The notes below the pieces were generated by a model. It saw nothing but the letters and a program-made list of their open reading frames with translations. It ran no database searches and was not told the DNA's origin. Shown piece by piece: positions 56,654 through 64,000 of a stretch of 64,000 nucleotides of DNA. The DNA is from Dioszegia crocea (lineage: Eukaryota; Basidiomycota; Tremellomycetes; Tremellales; Bulleribasidiaceae), in NCBI GenBank assembly GCA_001600615.1, contig BCKK01000004.1, positions 1,871,893 to 1,935,892 on the forward strand, given 5' to 3'. Every line of letters starts with the position of its first letter. The stretch's first letter is position 1. The translations under genes were made by a program, and so were the position numbers.

Positions 56654-58035
56654 ATGCCCATCGCAACACACTCCACCGAGTCCAAGACCACCGCCTACCC
56701 CGCAGGCTACGCCGCTCCCCGTGAGTCCAGCCATACCAACCTGGACCCTACCTCCACCGCCAACTTAAGCTGACAACAAAGCTGAGCGTAAGAGCGTCTA
56801 CAAGATCGCCCAGATTGGAGCCGACGGTATCGGACCTGAAGTCATCAACGCCGGTGTCAAAGTCGTCAACGCCGTCGCTAAGAAGCTCGGCACGTTCAGT
56901 GTAGACTTCACCGAGCTTGACTGGAGTTCAGACAGGTACAAGCGTACAGGCAGCTATGTACCCGAGGACTACATCGAGGTACTCAAGCAGCACGATGCGA
57001 TCTTGTGAGTCTACCATCTTTGCAGTGGGCCCTTGGCTGACCGGTAGCTTTGGCGCTGTAGGAGCTCCGGACGTACCTGATCATATCTCGCTCTGGGGTC
57101 TCAGGTTGGCTATTTGCCAGCCGTACATGTATGCCAATGTCCGGTGAGTCCTTTGTCCTCTACTACGTTGTCCTAGCTGACTCTTAAGACCCACCAAGAT
57201 CCTTCCTGGAACCGAGTCCCCACTCCGCAATTGCAAGCCTGGAGATTTGGACTGGTGTATCGTCCGAGAGAACTCAGAGGGAGAGTATGCTGGTCATGGT
57301 GGTAGATCTCACAGGGGGTTGGAGCATGAGATCGGGACTGGTACGTCGGTTTCCTCCACACTCGAAGAATGGTAGCTGATGTCAACAGAGGTCACCATCT
57401 TCACCCGTACTGGCATCCGCCGTATCGCTCGATATGCCTTCCAACTCGCCCAGTCCCGCCCTCGCAGGATGTTGACCTATGTCACCAAGAGTAACGCGAT
57501 GAGGAACGGTATGGTACTTTGGGACGAGGTCGTCAAGGAGGTATCCAAAGAGTTCCCGGACGTCGTAAGTTGCCACACCATTCATGGATTGAGTCTCAAG
57601 CTGACAACACAGACCATGGACTTCATGCTCGTAGACGCAATGACGGTCCGAATGACCCTTCATCCTAAATCCCTCGACACTATCCTCGCCACCAACCTTC
57701 ACGCCGACATCCTCTCTGATCTCGCTGCTGCTTTGGCTGGATCAATCGGTGTTGCCCCTACTGCCAATATCGACCCTTCACGCACCATGCCATCCATGTT
57801 TGAACCCATCCACGGTTCCGCATTCGACATTACCGGCAAAGGCCTCGCCAACCCCGTCGGTACATTCTGGACCGCGAGCGAGATGCTCCACTGGCTTGGA
57901 GAGCACGAGGCGGCGGATCTGGTCATGAAGGCTACGGAGCAGGCTTGTGCGGATGGGATCAAGACGAGGGATCTGGGTGGAGAGGCCGGTACGGAGGAGG
58001 TGACAAGGGCTGTAATTGAGAGGATCATGGCTTGA
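56654..58035 (+). CDS. Tartrate dehydrogenase / D-malate dehydrogenase (decarboxylating)
   Basis: Start MPIATHSTESKTTAYPAGYA. After a short intron, VYKIAQIGADGIGPEVINAG opens the isocitrate/isopropylmalate dehydrogenase fold. Hallmarks follow: FFGAVGAPDVPDHISLWGLR, NVRPTKILPGTESPL, WCIVRENSEGEYAGHGG (the substrate-binding ENSEGEY of the tartrate/malate branch) and YVTKSNAMRNGMVLWDEV (catalytic Lys). The metal- and NAD-binding stretch is NLHADILSDLAAALAGSIG, then FEPIHGSAFDITGKGLANPV. It converts D-malate or tartrate with NAD+ to pyruvate- or oxaloglycolate-type products. Six or so exons, about 360 residues, normal for the family. Its neighbour encodes a glycerate-kinase-like enzyme; since some tartrate dehydrogenases yield glycerate, a shared tartrate-glycerate route is an attractive inference. 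Confidence 0.92.
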
Positions 58036-58336
58036 GTGATTGATAGCTCTTACTTGTCGGATGGATTGTATTGTCTCTAGGCTTCTCGACTCTGCTGCTG
58101 GGGCTGCTCAGTACCTCTATGGAGTTATATCCTCCTCTGCCATGTCCGCAGTCTCATCCTGTCTCATCTGCCACTCTCAGGATTGGCCAGATCTGTTACG
58201 AACACGATGCCGTAATTTCATGGCGTGCTTCCGAGATTCCGATTTGGGCGGCGACAAAAGATAACTGATGGTGCGATCTATTGACTCTTCCTATACCTCT
58301 CTCATCATCACATCACCATCGGCAGCAGTTTACAGG

Positions 58337-61110
58337 ATGGCTGGATCAGTACGGAAGCCAGCTCTCTGGATATCAGGATGGTTTGCCCTATCCACCGTGA
58401 TCGTCCTGTGGGGTGAGTCTCCCATCAGCGAAATTCGGTCTCGAGCGATTTTGATCCACTTGCTGATCGAGCTATAGATGCAGGCTACTGCTTCAATAGG
58501 CCTAGGAGTATGCCGGGTGGTGATCTATCTTGGATCTGGGCACCATATAAGTACGTCCTTCAGTTGCTCAAAGAGCTCGAGCTGACTTTCCAGTATGGTC
58601 CCCTACGCCGCTGTTGACTATATTTATGGCCTACCGTCTCTTGCTCGGCAAGACGGCTTCCCTAATGCCCAAGGTATGTCAACCTCGATACTGTTCCAGT
58701 AGTATCGTATACTGACCCCCTAGCTCTCATGAATGTATTCGAAGCTATCCTCAACGTCGAATACCTATACCTCCGACACACCTCATCTCGGACATCCAAG
58801 CTCCAGCCAGGCCAGAAAGAGCACGCCTACCACGGTCACGCGCCACTCGTAGGCTTCGCAGCCACAGTAATGACTTGCGCAAAGACGAGTCTATACTTCT
58901 GGCAAGGTAAGTTGGCCTCAGTCTCCTTTGGTTCCTGCGCTAATCCCAAAGATTACTTTTGCGGATGGTGCTCTACCGGCCACAATTCCCGCTGGCTATT
59001 CTGGTCTTCCTTCGTCGCTCCCAATGTGTAAGTTCTGCTAGCTCACCTTGCTGATGTCAGGACTTGGATCGTAGTTCCTGGCCTAGTCTCTATAGCCTTA
59101 GGTCGCTTCATGACCCAAGCCCTAAACCGAGAATACGCCTCTCAGGTCGCCTTTGAGGAATACTCCCAGAGTCCTACCGTCATCATAACGGAGAAGTCCT
59201 CTTCCGCTTCTGACGAAGGTCCCGCTCGACGCACTCGACCTCGAGCGGTCAAAGGCGCGCTATCGACCCATTCACGCACTCCATCCAGTCTCGCCCTCTC
59301 CTCTTCTGATCCCTCATCGTCATTCCCCACTCCCAGCCCAGGCGCAACCCTCCCAATCAGCTTCACACCTATCGGTCGGACCTGCATGGTTGTCGGTCAC
59401 AATCGACTTGCAGCAAGCCGGGTATTGGCTCTGCTGGAAGCTGAGGCGGATGTGATTCTGGCGTCAGAGGAGGATCAGCTCAATGAGGAGTTACGATATC
59501 GGATCAATAACGGCCAAATCGACTTTATCCCCCTTGACTCCTCTACCGAGAGCAGTAAGACATGGTCCAACCTTCTCTCATCCCATCGCGTAGCTCTCAT
59601 CTGCGTTACCGACACTCTTATCGCTTCATCCCGCCGGTCTACACGTTCTTCCGAATTCATCGCGATCGCCGCATCATCCCTTAATATCCCCATCAATATA
59701 TCTGATCAACCTCGTCTATCCACCTTCAACTTCCCCTCTGTCCACCGCTTCTCTGGTATTGCCGGACCAAGCAGTTTACAGGTCGCAGTCTCCACCAATG
59801 GCAATGGGTGTCGCCTCAACTCTCGTATCAAACGAGACATCGTTTCTCGTCTACCGACAGATGTTGGGTTGGCCGTTGACAATGTCGGCCGGTTACGCAC
59901 CAGCGCCCGAGCTCGATCATCCTCCCGGTCCCGCTCGACAGGCCGGATATCAGAGGATGATCCTGATACCCCTCTCAATGCTGCTGTACCTCAGCTTGAT
60001 ACACCCTCTTTGCTCAAACAGGCAGCATTCGAGCTGCGCCTGGTGGATACAGAGAATGAGGATGAGCAGCTGCGGCGGATGAGATGGGTGCATCAGATGA
60101 GCGAGTACTACTCGTACGAGGCATTAGCGAGGATGGGAGAGAAGGATATACAGCGGGCGTTGGTGACGTGGGAGAAGAAGGAGACAGGGGGATTACCACA
60201 TCATGAGGGTGTGTGTGTGCCACCGGTGGAGAATGGTCGAATATACCTCGTCGGATCAGGTCCAGGTCATCCCGGACTACTCACAGTTGCCGCTTCCACC
60301 ATCCTCCGCACAGCAAACGTCATCCTCTCTGACAAACTCGTCCCTGCCGAAATCCTCGCTCTCATCCCCAAAACTACCGAACTACACATTGCCAAAAAGT
60401 TCCCGGGTAACAACGAAGGGGCTCAAAACGAGATGATGGAGCTAGCGCTGGAAGCTGCGAGGCGAGGCGAGGTGGTGGTGCGCCTGAAGCAAGGGGATCC
60501 GTTCGTCTATGGAAGAGGAGGAGAGGAGGTGCTGTACTTCCGGCAAAACGGATTTGAGTCCACCCTCATCCCCGGTGTTTCGTCAGCGCTGGCGGGACCT
60601 CTGATGATGGGCGTACCGGTGACTCAGCGGGGAGTGGCGGAGAGTATGATTCTGTGTACCGGGGTCGGGCGGGCGGGGAAGAGTGTTCAATTACCTGGAT
60701 ATGTCCGGAGTAGGAGTCTGGCGCTGTTGATGGGTGTTGCGCGGATCAATCAGATTGTCGACGTCTTGACGAATCCAGCAACGGCAGGACGGGACGGTGC
60801 GGTCTATCCACGACATCTACCTATTGCAGTGATTGAGCGTGCGTCGAGTCCGGATCAGAGGGCCATTTTGTCTACTTTGGAGAATATCGAGGAGGCGCTC
60901 AAGAGTATGGAGGAGAGACCGCCGGGTATGATGTTGATTGGATGGGCGGTTTTGGCGTTGGAGGGTGAGGGTAGGGTGGATGTGTTGGATAGGGAAGAGA
61001 GTGGAGATGGGGAGATAGCAGAGGGTTGGATGAAGGGTCCAAGGTGGAAAGTCCGCGAAGGGTTGGGAAATGGATGGACGGGGTTAGACGGGTTGGGTAT
61101 GGCAATCTAG
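58337..61110 (+). CDS. MET1: EXPERA-like membrane domain fused to siroheme synthase (Met1-type)
   Basis: Six exons (58337-58412, 58478-58550, 58594-58673, 58724-58906, 58952-59027, 59061-61110) join in phase to 845 residues. Residues 1-180 form a four-span EXPERA/EBP-like domain: VLWDAGYCFNRPRSMPGGDL, MVPYAAVDYIYGLPSLARQD, HAPLVGFAATVMTCAKTSLY and APNVTWIVVPGLVSIALGRF. The frame then continues through a Ser/Thr-rich linker into a Met8-like Rossmann segment (GRTCMVVGHNRLAASRVLAL). The uroporphyrinogen-III methyltransferase domain follows, with YLVGSGPGHPGLLT, LSDKLVPAEI, VRLKQGDPFVYGRGGEE, IPGVSSALAGPLMMGVPVTQ and LLMGVARI. The second half makes precorrin-2/siroheme for sulfite reductase. Outside this region the two domains are separate proteins. 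An internal Met at 59110 would give a 666-residue Met1 alone, but the upstream exons would then have no stop. An upstream in-frame Met at 58268 is possible. Confidence 0.82.
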
Positions 61111-61408
61111 TCTGGTCAGGTCTCTCCTCGGAGATGTATGTATCTTTGATGCTTGGATTCTTTCTTCAGCTATCTGTGATGCTTGGATTCATTCTTCAGC
61201 TTATGAAGTGTTCGACAGGAGCCGTACTGCTGATGGCCAGCTTTACAAAGTGGTGCATATATTTTCATACCGCTACATGTACAATACTTCTTGATAGACA
61301 TCTTTACTTCTGATCTTTACTTCTGACCTCCCGCACTCAGATTATACTCTCGCGACGCACAATACCACGCCTCCTCTACTTCTTCAATCGCTCCTCCACC
61401 ATCCTAGC

Positions 61409-62921
61409 TTAGACGAGTGGTACACCAGCTGTCACTGCAGGACAGCCGAATGTCTGAGAGAAGATAGGGTTGATCTTAGCCGCAATACCGACAAGGGCGC
61501 CAACGGTAGAGGTGACAACTGTGCTGTCAGCGCTACTCCACTCTGGCAAAAAGGTGTCACACACTCCCTTGGACAGTGGAAGGAATCGCAGCAAGAGCCG
61601 CCTGCTGAATGATACAAGCAAAGTCATTCGGGCTCGAGGGGTTGAATTTGCCGTTAACGATACCGGTGGTAGTGTTGAGGCCCAAGAAGTTCTGGTAACC
61701 CGCGTTGAAACCGAAGAGTACGGGGCTGGCGAGGAATTGGGCGTTAATCTCGTTGTTTACGTCGATAAGGGTGTAAGGGGTCTGACGATTGAACCAGTTG
61801 TCAGGGATACGTTCGGGAACGTGACGGTAGGTTCCATCTCCGTTATCGACCGCACCGAAGAAGGTTGAAATGGTGGCGAAGTCGGGACCGCCCCCGTTGG
61901 TGGGCATGAGCTCGTATAGGAAGGATGAGGCACCGTAGAGTAAGAGTGCTGTAGGGAGGAAGACAAACTGACCATTGTCGGCTGACAGTCAGCATTGAGA
62001 CTTGAGGATGACTTACCCTTTGACTGAGCATATCGTTGAGCCCTGTACTTGGTCATGCAGGCCCGGTCAAAGACCTTGTTGCAAGTAGTAGTCATGAAGC
62101 CGAAGAGTGTTCCGTTGAATGAATAGTTGTCCCCGTTGTTGAGGAAGTAGTCGCTCCGAGTGAGAGAAGCGTCGGCTTCGAACTTGTTGTGAGTTGCAAG
62201 ACCTCCTTCGCGACTACCACCGAGGGCAGAGGTTTGGGAGGTAGCATCTCCGCCAAGACTGAGTTTGGTAGTGATCAAATCACCATCAAGACCCACGCCC
62301 TATCTATGTCAGCTAGGGTAAGGGGTGGATAGGGAAATAGCTTACAAGAGTGGCGAGGACGACAGCGAGGTCATAGCCGACATTATAGACATTCTGTTGG
62401 GCCTGGACAAGCTCGTTGAAGGTAACGATACCGTCTCGAGACTGGACGTCAGCGACTAGACAATGTTTATCAGGTCCATAGAACTCACAAGGAAGCCGTG
62501 ATTGGCAGCGGCATTAAGACTGCCCAGTCAGCATATGATCAAGGCACAGTGACACAAGATGGACATATGGACTGACCCAGGGCAAGGTCCACGGAAGGCA
62601 CCGGCGGGTGGGTCTTGGTACTGGTGGTCGGTATCGTTCAGAGCAGGAACGAGCCGGTTTCCGATCTGAGAGCCAGGAAGACCGTCGTTCTTGGCTCCGG
62701 TGTAAGGATACTTGGAAGCTGTCCGTCAGTCTCTTGTACCAAAGACGAGTAGGACTATAGAACTCACAGATCTCAACTGCAGATCGCTTAGTCTGGCGTC
62801 TGTACGCCTCGGTGAATTCGCGCTTTTCGACATCCGTCATGCGGTCGTAGTTGGCCATGAAAGGGAAGGCGTTGGTAGCCGCCAGGAGCGAGAAGACGGA
62901 GATGAGGTTTGTGAGTAGCAT
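61409..62921 (-). CDS. Secreted heme-thiolate peroxidase (chloroperoxidase/unspecific peroxygenase family)
   Basis: Start MLLTNLISVFSLLAATNAFP is a signal peptide. After YDRMTDVEKREFTEAYRRQ, exons give DPPAGAFRGPCPGLNAAANH, where the PCP Cys is the axial heme thiolate ligand. SRDGIVTFNELVQAQQNVYN and GLATHNKFEADASLTRSDYF follow; the latter holds the acid of the distal pocket (E-A-D-A-S, in place of the EHDxS of peroxygenases). Next are NNGDNYSFNGTLFGFM, RHVPERIPDNWFNR, VLFGFNAGYQNFLGLNTTTG and a C-terminal tail ending QTFGCPAVTAGVPLV. Five or six introns, about 400 residues. It likely uses H2O2 to halogenate or oxygenate organic substrates outside the cell. Potential N-glycosylation sites occur (NYSF, NGT, NTT). 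Function is by family. Confidence 0.88.
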
Positions 62922-63553
62922 TATTGATGAGGTGTGTGGCAAATAAGTTCTGGTGAGTCGGGTCGACCGCCCCCCGGTCCTCCCTCTATATGTACGCCCA
63001 TCTCTCCAACTTTTTTGGGGATACTCGGGTATGACTGTAACATCTGTGTACCGGTTTCAACGCTTGTGTCCAATTGCCTGTGCTATAGTTAGCCAACCGA
63101 CCAGTGAAAGAGGTGTAAGATGTCAGCTCCATCTCCGCTCCACACTTTTAGCTTCGATCAGTTTCGGAGTCCCCGCGTTTCCCCGCCAATTTCGGACTTC
63201 CCCGCTCTTCCCCGGAAGAAGATTACGGCAAGTTACGTTTGTGATGGGTCACATGCATCGATTGCTAGGTGCCTATTAGTCAGCTCGATTTGGTCAGCCT
63301 AGCCTCTCCCCAATGACCTGACATTCGCTGACTAGTGCGAGATCTGTCACTGTCGGATCTGCTAATGCGGAGCGCCTGCGGCGCGATATTAACCGGATTG
63401 AGGCTGACAAATGATGCTTACGCGGCTTCATTGAGCCAGATTGAGCCAAGGAAGGTCTCGAACCCCCCCCCGTGCCTGACTCAAGTCTCGAACCCCCCCC
63501 TCCCTGATTACGTCATGCATAGACTTGCCCCTTCGGGACTTTAGGGTCACGGA
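62922..63553. other. Upstream region of the peroxidase gene
   Basis: A TATATAG-like element on the minus strand (about 62986-62992) lies 66 bp from the peroxidase ATG. Further right the motif TCTCGAACCCCCCCC occurs twice 30 bp apart (63456 and 63486). No coding gene was found to the end of the window. Confidence 0.4.
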
Positions 63554-63632
63554 CCGGACAGCGTCCGGACTCAAAGCGGAGGTCCATAGGACTCCGCCCA
63601 GCTTCCGCCGGAAGGCAGCACCTGGTGCTGCC
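63554..63632. other. Cluster of short GC-rich hairpins
   Basis: Four consecutive inverted repeats are visible. CCGGAC/GTCCGG (63554-63568) has a 3-nt loop. GCGGAG/CTCCGC with an inner TCC/GGA (63576-63597) has a single bulge. CTTCC/GGAAG (63602-63614) is followed by GGCAGCACC/GGTGCTGCC (63614-63632). The density is far above the local background. It could be a structured transcript or part of a mobile element; I cannot identify a known RNA family. Confidence 0.4.
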
Positions 63633-64000
63633 GCATCTTTGCTTTGCGTGCACTACTCACTACTGCTTGCTCCATCGTACCTATTAGTATACCTCTTGTT
63701 ACCCATCTCCCATGGCCCACCTTGCCAAGCGGCTGAGCTGTGTCCATCTATTGTAGAGTCAGGCCGTCTGGCCACTATGACTGGGAGCCATCATACAACG
63801 CATCCGCAAACAATCCGCGAACAACGCATCGCTCATACCTCCGCCTAGCCAGCGTTTTGCGAGTCATTGCGCCATAACGGGGCCGAAAGATGTGAGTCTT
63901 GCTGAGGCGGAGCTGATCCTTAGAAGTACAGGTCACTCCATCCCATAGATCTCCCCGCGATCTCTTCTCTCCCTACCTCCGACATAAAAGACCATACGAA
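63633..64000. other. Right edge of window, nothing certain
   Basis: Short frames only. A donor-like GTGAGTC (63893) and branch-like GCTGATC (63911) near the edge suggest that a plus-strand gene may begin close to or beyond 64000. Confidence 0.25.

Noticed and set aside
63440..63500. TCTCGAACCCCC segments resembling a tRNA T-arm
   Set aside because: No matching acceptor stem, D-arm or anticodon arm can be formed around either copy; they are a homopolymer-bearing direct repeat.

Overview
This window is nuclear DNA of a basidiomycete fungus, most likely a Tremellomycete (Cryptococcus/Trichosporon-type yeast). The evidence is gene style: almost every gene is split by very short GT-AG introns (about 32-60 nt) with a GCTGAC/GCTAAT-like branch site just before the acceptor, on both strands, and the proteins belong to fungal families (VPS4, SPT20, Ams1-type mannosidase, heme-thiolate peroxidase, ACS-family permeases). 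The genus cannot be named from sequence alone. There is no rRNA, tRNA, CRISPR array, phage or plasmid signature. One ambiguous base (N) sits at 6166.

Layout. 0-4 kb: a small helical protein (-), then one continuous gene (-) that encodes a fungal rhodopsin/PTH11-like 7-TM domain followed by a FucP-like sugar transporter. 4.7-11 kb: two paralogous flavin monooxygenases (+) flanking a 2OG-Fe(II) oxygenase (-). A 382-bp MITE with 9-bp target duplications lies in the divergent promoter between the oxygenase and the second monooxygenase. 11.4-18.6 kb: three low-complexity or coiled-coil proteins of unknown function. 19.5-21.7 kb: an ACS-family permease. 21.7-23.3 kb: gene-poor, with an 83-bp direct repeat. 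23.3-26 kb: an SGNH-hydrolase-like membrane-anchored protein. 26.3-27.3 kb: a pRiA4b ORF-3-like gene broken by one nonsense codon.

27.5-36 kb is catabolic: vacuolar alpha-mannosidase (-), N-acyl-D-amino-acid deacylase (-) and, divergent from it, an anion/nicotinate-type permease (+). 36-38 kb is gene-poor, with an inverted repeat and at most a micro-gene. 38-46 kb: a vezatin/Inp2-like membrane protein (-), an alpha/beta-hydrolase with two membrane spans (+) and a proline-rich disordered protein (+). 46-48.8 kb: small, poorly resolved genes and a decayed beta-lactamase-family pseudogene beside its intact relative (48.9-50.9 kb, -). 51-55 kb: VPS4 (-) and SPT20 (+) share a 201-bp divergent promoter. 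55-61 kb (+): a glycerate-kinase-like P-loop kinase, a tartrate/D-malate dehydrogenase and a second unusual fusion, an EXPERA-like membrane protein in frame with siroheme synthase. 61.4-62.9 kb (-): a secreted chloroperoxidase/peroxygenase. The right end holds a cluster of short hairpins.

Most noteworthy: (1) two independent in-frame fusions of a multi-spanning membrane domain to a second complete protein; (2) the MITE with an exact 9-bp duplication; (3) a beta-lactamase pseudogene where a nonsense change coincides with a new GTAAGT donor, so former coding sequence now looks like an intron; (4) a Tyr-to-stop-like lesion in the pRiA4b ORF-3-like gene. No defence island or complete secondary-metabolite cluster was recognised.
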